Below are positions 19,194 through 29,316 of a DNA stretch of 46,370 bases, in pieces. Position 1 is the stretch's first letter, and each line of letters starts with the position of its first letter. The notes under the pieces were generated by a model. The model was not told the DNA's origin and ran no database searches. It was given only the letters and a program-made list of their open reading frames with translations. The stretch is from Enterocloster lavalensis (lineage in GTDB: Bacteria; Bacillota; Clostridia; Lachnospirales; Lachnospiraceae), in contig NZ_CABJCG010000020.1 of NCBI RefSeq assembly GCF_902364025.1, forward strand, positions 1-46,370. Reading direction: 5' to 3'. The position numbers and the translations under genes were made by a program.

Positions 19194-20162
19194 ATGGCAA
19201 AAGATCAATATGTTTATGCGGTGGCCCGCATCCGTTCCAAAGAGCTCTCCCTGCTTTCCGGTTCAGTCATTGAGCAGCTCCTGGGGGCGAAGGGGTACGA
19301 CGAGTGCCTTCAGCTTCTCCGGGAAAAGAACTGGGGCGACAGCGACGCCGAGGACGCCGGGGCCATCCTGGCGGCGGAGCGTGAGAAGACCTGGCAGCTC
19401 ATCGGCGAGCTGGTGAAGGACCTCTCTGTGTTCGACGTGTTCCTGTACGCCAATGATTACCACAATCTGAAAGCGGCGATCAAGGAGGCCCGGATGGACA
19501 GCGAGTATCCGGGGATCTATATCGACCAGGGGACCGTGGATGTGAAGCGCATCCGGGAAGCCGTCCGCACCAGGGATTTCGCAGCGCTTCCGGAAGCCAT
19601 GGCAGAGCCTGCGAAGGAGGCCTACGAGGTGCTGCTTCAGACCGGCGACGGACAGCTCTGCGATATCATCATCGACCGGGCGGCTTTAAACGCCATCTAC
19701 CAGGCGGGCAAGGCCGTGGGGGACGAGTGCCTGAAGCTCTACGGTGAGCTGACGGTGGCCTCCGCTGATATCAAGACGGCGGTGCGCGCTGCGCGTACCG
19801 GCAAGGACAAAGCATTTTTGGCGCGGGCTCTGGCCCCCTGCGACACGCTGGACGTGAGCCGTCTGGCCCAGGCAGCGGTGGAGGGCGTGGACGCCATCTG
19901 CGCATATCTGGAACTCACGCCCTACGCGGAGGCGGTGGAGGAGCTTCATAAGTCGCCCTCGGCCTTCGAGCGGTGGTGTGACAACCTGCTGATCCGAAAG
20001 ATCCGCCCCCAGAGATTCAATCCCTTCGGGCTGGGACCTCTGGCAGCGTATATTCTGGCGAGGGACAACGAAATCAAGACAGTACGGATCGTGCTTTCCG
20101 GCAAGCTTAACCACCTTCCGGAAGAATCCATCCGGGAAAGGGTAAGGGAGATGTATGTATAA
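19194..20162 (+). CDS. V-type ATP synthase subunit C
   Basis: A 322-residue, helix-rich subunit of the AhaC/NtpC (V-ATPase d-like) type. It links the central rotor shaft (D and F) to the K ring. Typical features are the N-terminal YVYAVARIRSKELSLLS and the VFDVFLYANDYHNLKAAIKE segment. The GGGAGG site precedes the ATG by six bases. The gene overlaps the next one, subunit F, by eight bases. Confidence 0.93.
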   Translation: MAKDQYVYAVARIRSKELSLLSGSVIEQLLGAKGYDECLQLLREKNWGDSDAEDAGAILAAEREKTWQLIGELVKDLSVFDVFLYANDYHNLKAAIKEARMDSEYPGIYIDQGTVDVKRIREAVRTRDFAALPEAMAEPAKEAYEVLLQTGDGQLCDIIIDRAALNAIYQAGKAVGDECLKLYGELTVASADIKTAVRAARTGKDKAFLARALAPCDTLDVSRLAQAAVEGVDAICAYLELTPYAEAVEELHKSPSAFERWCDNLLIRKIRPQRFNPFGLGPLAAYILARDNEIKTVRIVLSGKLNHLPEESIRERVREMYV

Positions 20163-20472
20163 GATTGCAGTTATGGGCGACCGCGACAGCATCTACGGAT
20201 TTGCGGCCCTTGGCCTTGAGCCGTTTCCCTTCACTGATCCGGCGGAGGCGGGAAAGAAAATGAGGCAGCTGGCCGAGAGCGGTTACGCGGTGATCTACAT
20301 CACCGAGGCCCTGGCGGCCCAGCTGGGAGCGGAGATCGAGCGCTACCGGGAGGCGGATCTCCCGGCCATCATCCTTATCCCGGGCGTGTCCGGCAATACG
20401 GGCCAGGGTATTATGGCGGTGAAGAAATCCGTGGAGCAGGCGGTAGGTTCGGATATTATATTCAACAACTAG
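20155..20472 (+). CDS. V-type ATP synthase subunit F
   Basis: A 105-residue rotor subunit with a small Rossmann-like fold, starting MYKIAVMGDRDSIYGFAALG and ending with a helix that contacts subunit D. Its start lies within the subunit C coding sequence (overlap of eight bases), indicating coupled translation. It corresponds to NtpG of E. hirae. Confidence 0.92.
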   Translation: MYKIAVMGDRDSIYGFAALGLEPFPFTDPAEAGKKMRQLAESGYAVIYITEALAAQLGAEIERYREADLPAIILIPGVSGNTGQGIMAVKKSVEQAVGSDIIFNN

Positions 20473-20484
20473 TGGAGGTAGAAA

Positions 20485-22260
20485 ATGAGCAAAGGCGTGA
20501 TTAAAAAAGTAGCCGGTCCGCTGGTTATCGCTGAAGGCATGCGCGACGCCAACATGTTCGACGTGGTGCGCGTGAGCGAGCAGCGGCTGATTGGCGAAAT
20601 TATAGAGATTCACGGTGACAAGGCTTCCGTCCAGGTATACGAGGAGACGTCCGGCCTGGGCCCGGGCGAGCCCGTAGAGTCCACGGGCGTTCCCATGAGC
20701 GTGGAACTGGGCCCCGGCCTGATCGGAAGTATTTACGACGGAATCCAGCGTCCCCTGGACGCCATCATGGAGGTGACCGGCGGCAATCTGTTGAACCGCG
20801 GCGTTGAGGTTCCTTCCTTAAAGAGAGACAAGAAGTGGGAGTTTGTGCCCACCGCCCAGGTCGGCGACAAGGTGACCGGCGGCGACATCATCGGTACGGT
20901 CCAGGAGACTGACGTGGTGCAGCAGAAGATCATGATCCCCGTGGGCGTTGCAGGCACCATCACCTATATCAGCGCCGGCGAGTACACGGTGACCGCCACG
21001 GTTGCGGTGGTGACCGACGACCGGGGCGAGGAGCATCCCATCGGCCTCATGCAGAAGTGGCCGGTGCGCCGCGGGCGTCCCTACAAGACCAAGCTGTCCC
21101 CGGATATGCCTCTGGTAACCGGACAGCGCGTCATCGACACATTGTTCCCCATCGCCAAGGGCGGCGTTGCGGCGGTTCCCGGCCCCTTCGGTTCCGGTAA
21201 GACCGTGGTGCAGCACCAGCTGGCAAAATGGGCGGATGCGGATATCGTGGTATACATCGGCTGCGGCGAGCGCGGAAACGAGATGACCGACGTTCTGAAC
21301 GAGTTCCCGGAGCTGAAGGATCCCAAGACCGGCAAGAGTCTGATGGAGCGGACGGTGCTGATCGCCAACACATCCGACATGCCCGTGGCGGCCCGTGAGG
21401 CTTCCATCTATACCGGTATCACCATCGCAGAGTATTTCCGCGACATGGGTTATTCCGTGGCCCTGATGGCCGACTCCACCTCCCGCTGGGCCGAGGCTCT
21501 GCGTGAGATGAGCGGACGTCTGGAGGAGATGCCCGGCGAGGAGGGCTACCCCGCGTACCTGGGTTCCCGTCTGGCGCAGTTCTACGAGCGCGCCGGCCGC
21601 GTGATCTCCCTGGGCAGCGAGGGCAGAGAGGGCGCGCTGTCCGTAATCGGAGCCGTGTCCCCCGCAGGCGGAGATATTTCCGAGCCTGTAACCCAGGCCA
21701 CCCTGCGAATCGTAAAAGTATTCTGGAGCCTGGACTCCAACCTGGCCTACAAGCGCCATTTCCCGGCGGTGAACTGGCTGACCAGCTATTCCCTGTACGT
21801 GGACACCATGGAGAAATGGTTCAACGCCGAGGTGGAGAGCGACTGGACCGAGCTGCGCGGACGCCTGATGCTGTTGCTTCAGGAAGAGGCGGAGCTGGAT
21901 GAGATTGTGAAGCTGGTTGGTATGGACGCCCTGTCCGCACCCGACCGCCTGAAGCTGGAGGCGGCCCGCTCCATCCGCGAGGACTTCCTGCATCAGGATG
22001 CCTTCCACGAGGTGGACACTTTCACATCCTTAAAGAAACAGCACATGATGATGATGCTGGTGCTGGCATACTACGATCAGGCAGGCGTGGCTCTGAACAA
22101 GGGCGTGAACATCGAGCGCCTGGTGAACCTGCCGGTCCGCGAGACCATCGGACGTTTCAAATACACCCCCGAGGGCGAGCTGGACAAAGCCTACGACAAC
22201 ATTCTCGACACGCTGCGCATTGAGATCGGCGACGAGCTGAGCAGAAAGGAGGACTTCTAA
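20485..22260 (+). CDS. V-type ATP synthase catalytic subunit A
   Basis: A 591-residue catalytic subunit that binds and hydrolyses (or makes) ATP. The Walker A motif GPFGSGKT is at about residues 233-240. The A-type-specific non-homologous insert lies between the N-terminal barrel and the nucleotide domain, and [24 protein letters not shown] is diagnostic for this subunit. AGTGGAGGT precedes the ATG. The stop codon overlaps the start of subunit B (TAATG). Confidence 0.97.
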   Translation: MSKGVIKKVAGPLVIAEGMRDANMFDVVRVSEQRLIGEIIEIHGDKASVQVYEETSGLGPGEPVESTGVPMSVELGPGLIGSIYDGIQRPLDAIMEVTGGNLLNRGVEVPSLKRDKKWEFVPTAQVGDKVTGGDIIGTVQETDVVQQKIMIPVGVAGTITYISAGEYTVTATVAVVTDDRGEEHPIGLMQKWPVRRGRPYKTKLSPDMPLVTGQRVIDTLFPIAKGGVAAVPGPFGSGKTVVQHQLAKWADADIVVYIGCGERGNEMTDVLNEFPELKDPKTGKSLMERTVLIANTSDMPVAAREASIYTGITIAEYFRDMGYSVALMADSTSRWAEALREMSGRLEEMPGEEGYPAYLGSRLAQFYERAGRVISLGSEGREGALSVIGAVSPAGGDISEPVTQATLRIVKVFWSLDSNLAYKRHFPAVNWLTSYSLYVDTMEKWFNAEVESDWTELRGRLMLLLQEEAELDEIVKLVGMDALSAPDRLKLEAARSIREDFLHQDAFHEVDTFTSLKKQHMMMMLVLAYYDQAGVALNKGVNIERLVNLPVRETIGRFKYTPEGELDKAYDNILDTLRIEIGDELSRKEDF

Positions 22261-23633
22261 TGCCTAAAGAATACAGGACAATCGAAGAGGTTGCCGGTCC
22301 CCTTATGCTGGTACGCGGCGTTCAGGGCGTAACCTACGATGAATTGGGAGAAATCGAGCTGGCAAGCGGTGAGAAGCGCCGCTGTAAAGTTCTGGAAATT
22401 GATGGTGGAAACGCGCTGGTACAGCTGTTCGAATCCTCCACCGGTATCAACCTGGATTCCAGTAAGGTCCGTTTCCTGGGCCGTACCATGGAGCTGGGCG
22501 TATCCGAGGATATGTTGAGCCGTATCTTCGACGGACTGGGCCGTCCCATCGACGGAGGCCCCGACATCCTGCCGGAGAAGCGTATGGACATCAACGGCCT
22601 GCCCATGAACCCGGCGGCCAGAAACTACCCCCAGGAGTTCATCCAGACCGGCGTCTCCGCCATCGACGGACTGAACACCCTGGTAAGAGGACAGAAGCTG
22701 CCGATCTTCTCGGCGTCCGGTCTGCCCCATGCCAACCTGGCGGCGCAGATCGCCCGTCAGGCTAAGGTGCGCGGCACCAGCGATCCCTTCGCCGTGGTGT
22801 TCGCCGCCATGGGTATCACCTTCGAGGAAGCCAACTTCTTCATGGAGAGCTTCAAGGAGACAGGCGCTATCGACCGAAGCGTCATGTTCATCAACCTGGC
22901 AAACGATCCCGCCGTAGAGCGTATCGCCACCCCGCGTATGGCTCTGACCGCGGCCGAGTACCTGGCCTTTGAGAAGAACATGCACGTGCTGGTGATTCTG
23001 ACCGATATCACCAACTATGCCGACGCACTGCGCGAGGTATCCGCAGCCCGAAAAGAGGTTCCGGGACGCCGCGGTTACCCCGGCTATATGTACACCGACC
23101 TGGCCTCCTTATACGAGCGCGCAGGCCGTCAGAAGGGCAAGAACGGTTCCATCACCATGATCCCGATCCTGTCCATGCCTGAGGACGACAAGACCCATCC
23201 CATCCCCGACCTGACCGGATACATCACCGAGGGCCAGATCATCCTGAGCCGCGAGCTGTACCGCAAGGGCGTGACCCCGCCCATCGACGTGCTGCCCAGC
23301 CTGTCCCGTCTGAAGGATAAGGGTATCGGCGAGGGCAAGACCAGAGCGGACCACGCCAACGTGATGAACCAGCTGTTCGCGGCTTACGCAAGAGGTAAGG
23401 ACGCCAAGGAGCTGATGGTCATTCTGGGCGAGGCGGCTCTGACCGATATGGATAAGCTGTACGCCAAGTTCGCCGACGCCTTTGAGAAGGAGTACGTGTC
23501 CCAGGGCTACTACGCGAACCGCGACATTGAGGAGACCATGGAGATTGGTTGGAAATTGCTGCGTATTCTGCCGAGAACCGAGCTTAAGCGTATCAAGGAC
23601 ACCTATCTGGATCTGTACTACGACGAGAAGTAA
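22260..23633 (+). CDS. V-type ATP synthase subunit B
   Basis: A 457-residue non-catalytic head subunit alternating with A. The P-loop position is degenerate ([16 protein letters not shown]) as expected for B. The family stretch beginning [20 protein letters not shown] is present. The start overlaps the A stop codon by one base, so A and B should be made in equal amounts by re-initiation. Confidence 0.97.
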   Translation: MPKEYRTIEEVAGPLMLVRGVQGVTYDELGEIELASGEKRRCKVLEIDGGNALVQLFESSTGINLDSSKVRFLGRTMELGVSEDMLSRIFDGLGRPIDGGPDILPEKRMDINGLPMNPAARNYPQEFIQTGVSAIDGLNTLVRGQKLPIFSASGLPHANLAAQIARQAKVRGTSDPFAVVFAAMGITFEEANFFMESFKETGAIDRSVMFINLANDPAVERIATPRMALTAAEYLAFEKNMHVLVILTDITNYADALREVSAARKEVPGRRGYPGYMYTDLASLYERAGRQKGKNGSITMIPILSMPEDDKTHPIPDLTGYITEGQIILSRELYRKGVTPPIDVLPSLSRLKDKGIGEGKTRADHANVMNQLFAAYARGKDAKELMVILGEAALTDMDKLYAKFADAFEKEYVSQGYYANRDIEETMEIGWKLLRILPRTELKRIKDTYLDLYYDEK

Positions 23634-23668
23634 CCGGTGAACTCGTAACGAAAGGAAGTTGACAGAGT

Positions 23669-24352
23669 ATGGCTGCAAAACATGTGAACCCTACGCGTAT
23701 GGAGCTTACGCGCCTGAAGAAAAAGCTGACCACAGCCGTGCGCGGCCATAAGCTTTTGAAGGATAAGCGGGATGAGCTGATGCGTCAGTTCCTGGAGCTG
23801 GTGCGGGAGAACAAGGCGCTGCGGGAGAAGGTGGAGGCCGGCATCGCGGCTGCGAACCAGAACTTTGTTCTGGCCCGCTCCGGCATGACGGACGAGGCGT
23901 TAAACGTAGCCCTGATGGCCCCCAAGCAGGAGGTCTATCTGGAGTCTGAGACCAGAAACGTCATGAGCGTGGAGATCCCGGTGTTCCACTACAAGACCAG
24001 GACCTCGGATGCCAACGACATCTACTCCTACGGATTTGCGTTTACTTCCAGCGATCTGGACGACGCGGTGAAGAGCCTGGCGGACCTTCTGCCGGATATG
24101 CTGCGCCTGGCGGAGATTGAAAAGTCCTGCCAGCTGATGGCCGCCGAGATCGAGAAGACCAGACGCCGTGTAAACGCGCTGGAGCACGTCATGATCCCGG
24201 AGACCCGGGAAAACATCCGCTACATCACCATGAAGCTGGACGAGAACGAGCGAAGCTCCCAGGTCCGCCTGATGAAGGTCAAGGACATGATGCTGGAGGA
24301 AGCCCACCATTACAGCGCCAGAGAAGTGGTGCCTGTGGTGGAGGAAGTGTAG
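23669..24352 (+). CDS. V-type ATP synthase subunit D
   Basis: A 227-residue central rotor shaft with two long helices (about 1-75 and 130-205) that form the coiled coil inside the A3B3 head. It starts with the family motif VNPTRMELTRLKKKL. AAAGGAAG precedes the ATG. It is the last gene of the operon; no ntpJ-like potassium transporter follows, and a strong terminator closes the unit. Confidence 0.95.
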   Translation: MAAKHVNPTRMELTRLKKKLTTAVRGHKLLKDKRDELMRQFLELVRENKALREKVEAGIAAANQNFVLARSGMTDEALNVALMAPKQEVYLESETRNVMSVEIPVFHYKTRTSDANDIYSYGFAFTSSDLDDAVKSLADLLPDMLRLAEIEKSCQLMAAEIEKTRRRVNALEHVMIPETRENIRYITMKLDENERSSQVRLMKVKDMMLEEAHHYSAREVVPVVEEV

Positions 24353-24374
24353 AGATAAAGAGAAATTTAGAAAA

Positions 24375-24421
24375 CGCCGTTCCGGCCCTGCGATATCAGC
24401 GGGGCGGAGCGGCGCTTTTTG
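24375..24421 (+). terminator. Terminator of the V-type ATPase operon
   Basis: A GC-rich stem (CGCCG-TCCG-CCC-GC against GC-GGG-CGGA-CGGCG) has one mismatch, one wobble pair and one bulge across a 7-nt loop. Five T residues follow. It also lies just past the stop of the convergent lysR gene. Confidence 0.85.
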
Positions 24422-24426
24422 TGGCT

Positions 24427-25362
24427 TTATATTCCCAGAGAGCCGTTTTTAAAATACTGCCGCGCCATGTCGAGCAGCTTCCCGGCCGCCAACGGCAGGT
24501 AGGCCTCCGGGGGCCGGGCGGCGCAGATGGAGTAGAAGATATCCTCGTCGTTTTCCAGGTAAAAATATTTCTCGCTGGGGCTGGTGGTCCTGGGAATCAG
24601 CATGCATTCCGGGATAATGGCGAAGCCCATTCCGGCCTTGGAGCAGCGGCGGACCATCTCCACGCCGTAGCCGGACAGCTGTTTTAAATGCACCTGGGCG
24701 CCGGAGCGGGAGAGAATCTCCTTGATCATGTGGTACAGCGGGTTGGAGGGGCTGAATTCCAGCAGGGTCTCGCCCTCAAGCTGCTTTAAGGACAGGGTGG
24801 GGAAGCGCTCCCCGGGCTTTTGAATCCCCTGGCTTTCCAGCGGGTGGCCGGGAGGCGCGGAGAGCACCAGTCTGCATTTTAAGACCATGGATTTCTCAAA
24901 TTTGGAGGAGATGGCCTCCGGAAGGCCGATGATAAAATCCAGGGAACCCAGGGAGAGCATATTTTCCAGCTCCAGGTCGGTCTGCTGGGTCACGTGGACG
25001 TCCACCCCGGGATATTCCCCGTTGAAGGTGGGGAGAATTTCGCTCAAAAAGGAACCGTTCAGGTAGTAGGGCACCCCGATCTGCAGGCGTCCGGTCTGAA
25101 GGTTGTTTACGTCGGAGATGAAATGCTCCAGCTTCCGGTAGCTGCCCAGAATTTCCTTGGCCTGAATCAGGAACTGTTCGCCGATGAAGGTGGGCACAAG
25201 CCCCGCGTTGGTGCGGGTAAAAAGGGTTGCGTTCAGCTCCGCCTCCACCTTCTTTAGGGCCTGGCTCAGAGAGGGCTGGGAGATGTAGAGGCGCTGGGCG
25301 GCCTTGGTGATATTGTTCTCTTCGGCAATCGCAATCATGTACTGGAAATCTCTTATTGTCAT
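24427..25362 (-). CDS. LysR family transcriptional regulator
   Basis: A 311-residue LysR-type regulator: N-terminal helix-turn-helix (residues about 3-60, with ENNITKAAQRLYISQPSLSQ) and a C-terminal effector-binding domain. An AGGGG site precedes the ATG. It is divergent from the symporter-hydrolase-lyase-peptidase genes with 219 bp between start codons. That gap contains three copies of a CTATCA-type heptamer and a promoter. It is the likely regulator of that cluster; the co-inducer is unknown. Confidence 0.93.
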   Translation of the reverse strand: MTIRDFQYMIAIAEENNITKAAQRLYISQPSLSQALKKVEAELNATLFTRTNAGLVPTFIGEQFLIQAKEILGSYRKLEHFISDVNNLQTGRLQIGVPYYLNGSFLSEILPTFNGEYPGVDVHVTQQTDLELENMLSLGSLDFIIGLPEAISSKFEKSMVLKCRLVLSAPPGHPLESQGIQKPGERFPTLSLKQLEGETLLEFSPSNPLYHMIKEILSRSGAQVHLKQLSGYGVEMVRRCSKAGMGFAIIPECMLIPRTTSPSEKYFYLENDEDIFYSICAARPPEAYLPLAAGKLLDMARQYFKNGSLGI

Positions 25363-25428
25363 AATAAACCCCTTGCTTTACAAAAGGAATCTGTTTTCCG
25401 TTCAGGTGACTCATAATTCTTAATAAGT

Positions 25429-25510
25429 CTATCATAAAAATCGCCTATCATCCACACATGTTTTAAGTATTGGTAAAAATAATGCAAAATTATTATAATT
25501 GTCCTATCAA
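25429..25510. promoter_or_regulatory. Three CTATCA(T/A) repeats, candidate LysR sites
   Basis: CTATCAT occurs at 25429-25435 and 25445-25451, starts 16 bp apart, and CTATCAA at 25504-25510 near the predicted transcription start of the symporter gene. Repeats in a LysR-divergent gap are plausible binding sites, though they do not form the usual T-N11-A dyad clearly. Confidence 0.35.
25470..25499 (+). promoter_or_regulatory. Promoter of the symporter-hydrolase operon
   Basis: TTGGTA (25470-25475), an 18-bp spacer and a perfect TATAAT (25494-25499) predict a start near 25506. A small inverted repeat AATAAT/ATTATT lies between the hexamers. Confidence 0.6.
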
Positions 25511-25519
25511 CAGTAAGAC

Positions 25520-25548
25520 AAAAAACGACAAGGCGCCGGTCGTTTTTT
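25520..25548 (+). terminator. Terminator-like leader hairpin before the GPH symporter gene
   Basis: AAAAAACGAC (25520-25529) and GTCGTTTTTT (25539-25548) form a perfect 10-bp stem with a 9-nt loop, and the stem itself ends in six T residues. It lies downstream of the predicted promoter and 33 bp before the start codon. It would terminate or attenuate transcription into the operon, or act in both directions. Confidence 0.6.
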
Positions 25549-25581
25549 GAAATGCAGCAACTACAATGGAGGAGTATACAT

Positions 25582-26946
25582 ATGGGTGAGAAAAAGCAAG
25601 GTTCTCTGAGCAAGACAGCCATCATATCTTATGGATTCGGCGGAGCGGCGACAACGCTGATCATGGCGTTTAAAAACAGGTTCGCCATGAACTTTATGAC
25701 CGATATTGCGGGGGTGTCCGCGGCGGTTATCGGCACATGGATGATGCTGATTACGATTTTTGACGCGATCAACGATCCGATTATCGGGGGTATGGCGGAC
25801 CGGACCAATACCAAATGGGGAAAATACCGTCCCTGGATGATATTCGGCTCCGTGGCTCTGGCGGTTGTGATCGTGATGCAGTTTACCAACCCCAATTTGG
25901 GAAATGCCAACCTGATCTATTTTATCATCGTCATGGTCCTGTTCTCCATCACCTTCACCTCCGTCCAGGTGTCCTGGCAGGCGTTGAACTCCGTGATGGC
26001 AACGGATCCCAATGAGAGAAACCGGCTCCTGGCCTCCAGGCAGTTCCTGGGGCTGGTGGCTTCCAACGCCATCGGTATTTTCACGATTCCCGTGGTTACC
26101 TATTTCGGAGGCGGAGCGAAAGGATGGCAGATTATCACGATCATCTTTGCGCTGGTAGCCATGTCCTCCATGTGGTTTGCGGCCTGGGGCGCCAGAACAA
26201 AGGATTACAAGGATTCCATTCCCAATCCCCAGAAAATGAGCTTCAGGGGCAACCTCAAACTGATCCTGAACAACAAGGCTGCGGTGCTTGGCGGACTTTC
26301 CCTGGCGGGCTTCCAGCTGGCGCGAAACGTGCTGAGCGCGGCGGATATGTACTACTACAAATATGTGGCCGAGGACGTGAGCATCATCGCGGCGGCGGCC
26401 AGCTTCACGCTGATCCTCAACTTTGCCTGCGTGCCCTTTATGCCCAAGATCGTGCGTATGTTCGGCAAGAAGAAAGCGGCGGCCATCGGCCTGCTGGTCC
26501 ACATGTTCCGCCCCATCGTCACCATGTTCCTGGGCACGGGAATGTCCAGAAATATCATTATTATGGCGGTGGTCATGACCTTCCTGGGAAATATGATCTC
26601 CAACTTCGCCCTGCTGGCCATGATACCCGACTGTACCGATTACACGGAATACAAATATGGCACAAACTGCGCGGCCCTGATCAATTCAGCCATGACCTTC
26701 CTTCAGAAGTTCGGCCAGGCGTTTTCCACCTTCATCGTGGGCCTGGTGCTCAGCGGAGCGGGTTACGCGGCGGACGCGACCATCAGCGGCCAGGTGGTGG
26801 ACGCCATTATGGCAAACATTACGTTTATCCCCATGATCATCACGGCGGTTACCCTGGTGTTCCTGTATTTCTATCCGATTACAGAAGCTTACGGGCGTAA
26901 GATGAGAGAAGAACTGACGGTCAGACGGCAGCAGAAGAAAGCATAA
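25582..26946 (+). CDS. MFS transporter, GPH (glycoside-pentoside-hexuronide:cation symporter) family
   Basis: A 454-residue transporter with twelve predicted membrane helices. It shows GPH-type features: an early YGFGG, the helix 2-3 loop DAINDPIIGGMADRTNTKWGKYRPW, and LLAMIPDCTDYTEYKYG in the second half. Such proteins usually import glycosides with Na+ or H+. The start at 25582 follows TGGAGGAG; the in-frame start ten codons earlier has no site. It heads an operon with an M20 hydrolase, a PLP lyase and a peptidase. There is no glycosidase nearby, which argues for a non-sugar or conjugated substrate. Confidence 0.9.
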   Translation: MGEKKQGSLSKTAIISYGFGGAATTLIMAFKNRFAMNFMTDIAGVSAAVIGTWMMLITIFDAINDPIIGGMADRTNTKWGKYRPWMIFGSVALAVVIVMQFTNPNLGNANLIYFIIVMVLFSITFTSVQVSWQALNSVMATDPNERNRLLASRQFLGLVASNAIGIFTIPVVTYFGGGAKGWQIITIIFALVAMSSMWFAAWGARTKDYKDSIPNPQKMSFRGNLKLILNNKAAVLGGLSLAGFQLARNVLSAADMYYYKYVAEDVSIIAAAASFTLILNFACVPFMPKIVRMFGKKKAAAIGLLVHMFRPIVTMFLGTGMSRNIIIMAVVMTFLGNMISNFALLAMIPDCTDYTEYKYGTNCAALINSAMTFLQKFGQAFSTFIVGLVLSGAGYAADATISGQVVDAIMANITFIPMIITAVTLVFLYFYPITEAYGRKMREELTVRRQQKKA

Positions 26947-26958
26947 GAGGTGATAAAA

Positions 26959-28122
26959 ATGACGGTAAAACAGCTGATTGAAAAGAACCATGATTATATT
27001 CTGGAAATGCGCCGGGAGTTCCACCGGCATCCCGAGCTCTCCTGCCAGGAGGAGCGGACCTCCAGTCGGATTTGTGAAGAACTGGAAAAAATGGGGATTT
27101 TCCACACGGTGGTGGGAAACCGCAACGTGGTGGGAATCATCAATCCCGGAGCGCCTGGAAAGCGCATCGCCATCCGTGGCGACATTGACGCCCTGCCCAT
27201 AACGGAGGAGACCGGACTTCCCTTCGCCTCCGAGAACCCTGGCGTGATGCACGCCTGCGGCCACGACGGCCACGCGGCCATTCTCCTGGGCATCGGAAAG
27301 AGCCTTCAGGAGATTGCGGGGCAGTTAAACGGAAGCGTGTTCCTGTGCTTCCAGATCGCCGAGGAAATCGGCAAGGGCGCGGATGAGATCGTGGAGTATC
27401 TGAAGGCCAACGGAGGGGTGGACGAGGTGATCAGCACCCATCTGATGTCCTGGCTTCCGTTAGGCAGCGTGACCATACCCGACGGGCCGGTGGCCTCCGG
27501 CTTCTGCCTGTTCAACATCAAGGTGCAGGGAGTGGGCGGACATGGTTCCAGGCCCCACCTGGCCGTGAACCCGCTGATGCCGGCTGCGGAGATTCTGCTG
27601 AAGATCGCGGCCATTCCCGCCAACCGCCACAACACCTTCGACACCTGTGTAGTAAGCCCCTGCGCCATCAACGGGGGAAATAAATCCAATATCATTCCGG
27701 AGACAGCCACCATCATCGGCAGCATCCGCTCCTTCAAGTATGGGGATGCCCAGAAGATCATGGGCGTCATGAAGGAGATCGCGGAGCACACGGCCAGGTC
27801 CTACGGGGCCACGGCGGAGGTGACCGCGCCCAAGGGATTTGCGGCCCCGGCCATCAACAACGACGAGGTTGCGGCAAGGGGAAGAGCGCTGGCGCGGGAG
27901 ATGGGCCTGGAGGTGATCACGCCGGAATATCCCAACATCGGATCGGACAACTACGCGGATTTCCTGGAAGCGTTTCCCGGCTTCTACTGCTTTATCGGAT
28001 CCATGAAGGACGGGGAGAACATCACCAACAACCACCATCACCCTAAGTTTGACATCGACGAGAGCAGCCTGGACGCTTCGGCGGAGTTTATGGCGGAGTA
28101 TGCGGTGCGCTTCCTGAAATAG
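26959..28122 (+). CDS. M20 family metallo-amidohydrolase (N-acyl amino acid hydrolase type)
   Basis: A 387-residue zinc/manganese-dependent enzyme of the M20D (HipO/YxeP/AbgA-like) group, which removes acyl groups from N-acyl amino acids or their conjugates. Metal-site motifs are visible: HACGHDGHAA (Cys and His), QIAEEIGKGADE (Glu pair), STHLMSWLPLG (His) and NNHHHPKFDI near the end. The first residues REFHRHPELS are typical. The ATG at 26959 is preferred for its AGAGGTG site; a GTG nine bases earlier is possible. It follows the symporter by 12 bases. Confidence 0.9.
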   Translation: MTVKQLIEKNHDYILEMRREFHRHPELSCQEERTSSRICEELEKMGIFHTVVGNRNVVGIINPGAPGKRIAIRGDIDALPITEETGLPFASENPGVMHACGHDGHAAILLGIGKSLQEIAGQLNGSVFLCFQIAEEIGKGADEIVEYLKANGGVDEVISTHLMSWLPLGSVTIPDGPVASGFCLFNIKVQGVGGHGSRPHLAVNPLMPAAEILLKIAAIPANRHNTFDTCVVSPCAINGGNKSNIIPETATIIGSIRSFKYGDAQKIMGVMKEIAEHTARSYGATAEVTAPKGFAAPAINNDEVAARGRALAREMGLEVITPEYPNIGSDNYADFLEAFPGFYCFIGSMKDGENITNNHHHPKFDIDESSLDASAEFMAEYAVRFLK

Positions 28123-28147
28123 GGACGCCCGCGGGAGGAACGAGGGC

Positions 28148-29305
28148 ATGACGGAACAATTTGATCAGATTTATGACAGAAGAGGGTACAACTGCATCAA
28201 GTGGAGCAGGAATCCCTATGACCATCCCGATTTTATTCCCATGGGCATCGCGGACATGGACATTGCCACGCCGGATTTTGTGATCGACGGGATCCGGAAA
28301 CGGCTGGACCACCCAATGCTTGGCTATTTCAGGCCCGACGAACGGTTTTTCCAGGCCATTCTGGGGTGGCAGAAAGAACAGTACGGGACAGCGGATCTGT
28401 CCCGGGTGGACGTCGCCGTCCAGACCTCGGTGCTGGGAGGCGTGGCGTCCGCCGTCAGGGCGTTCACCGAGCCGGGCGACGGGGTGTTGGTTCAGGCCCC
28501 CGGATATTTTAACTTTGCCCAGGTCATAAACGGGCTGGGGCGCAGGCTGGTGACGACAAGACTGGTCTGGGACGGGGAAATGTACAGGGTGGACTTGGAA
28601 CAGATGGAGCGCCAGGCGGTGGAAAATCACGTGAAGGTTTTTCTGCTCTGCTCCCCCCACAATCCCACGGGCCGGGTCTGGAGCCGGGAAGAGCTTGAAG
28701 CTATGGCCGGAATCTGCCGCCGTCATGGAATCCCGGTGATTGCGGATGAGATTTGGGCGGACCTGGTGTTTGACAAAGCCCATATTCCCTTCCATTCGGT
28801 GTCGGAATGGGCTGCCCACAACACCATCTCCCTGTACGCGCCCACAAAGACCTTTAACATGGCGGGGATTACCATCGCCTACAGCGTGGTGAAAAATCCG
28901 GAGCTCAGGGAGCGGTTTGAGAGGGAATGCCAGAGCAGCCATTACAACCTGCCCAATCTGCTGTCCGCCGAGGCGTTGACAGCGGCTTATGAGAGCGGGG
29001 CGGAGTGGAAGAAGGAGCTTTGCGCCTATCTGAAGAACAATACGGAGCTGGCGGCGGAATTTTTCCATCAGAATTACCCGGGGGTGATTGTCCCTGCGCC
29101 ACAGGGGACCTATCTTTTGTGGCTGGACTTTCGCCCCATGGGGCTGGGATCGGACGAACTTTTGGAACGATTTGGAAAAGCTGGGCTGTACTTTAACGAC
29201 GGTCGCACCTGTATTGACTACGGCGACGGCTGTCTCAGGATGAACGCGGCCATGCCGCGGCCGAGGCTTCTGGAGGTGTTCCGGCGGATCGGGGAAGTAT
29301 TATAA
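28148..29305 (+). CDS. MalY/PatB family PLP-dependent C-S beta-lyase or aminotransferase
   Basis: A 385-residue fold-type I PLP enzyme. The Schiff-base lysine is Lys234 in PTKTFNMAG, and CSPHNPTGRVWSREEL and VIADEIWADLVF are family motifs. PatB/MalY members cleave cystathionine and other cysteine S-conjugates to pyruvate, ammonia and a thiol, though some are aminotransferases. The start IYDRRGYNCIKWSRNPYDHPDFIPMGIADMD (described by its ends) matches the MalY group. GGGAGG precedes the ATG. Its place after an acyl-amino-acid hydrolase suggests it acts on the freed amino-acid part. Confidence 0.9.
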   Translation: MTEQFDQIYDRRGYNCIKWSRNPYDHPDFIPMGIADMDIATPDFVIDGIRKRLDHPMLGYFRPDERFFQAILGWQKEQYGTADLSRVDVAVQTSVLGGVASAVRAFTEPGDGVLVQAPGYFNFAQVINGLGRRLVTTRLVWDGEMYRVDLEQMERQAVENHVKVFLLCSPHNPTGRVWSREELEAMAGICRRHGIPVIADEIWADLVFDKAHIPFHSVSEWAAHNTISLYAPTKTFNMAGITIAYSVVKNPELRERFERECQSSHYNLPNLLSAEALTAAYESGAEWKKELCAYLKNNTELAAEFFHQNYPGVIVPAPQGTYLLWLDFRPMGLGSDELLERFGKAGLYFNDGRTCIDYGDGCLRMNAAMPRPRLLEVFRRIGEVL

Positions 29306-29316
29306 GGCGGTGACGG

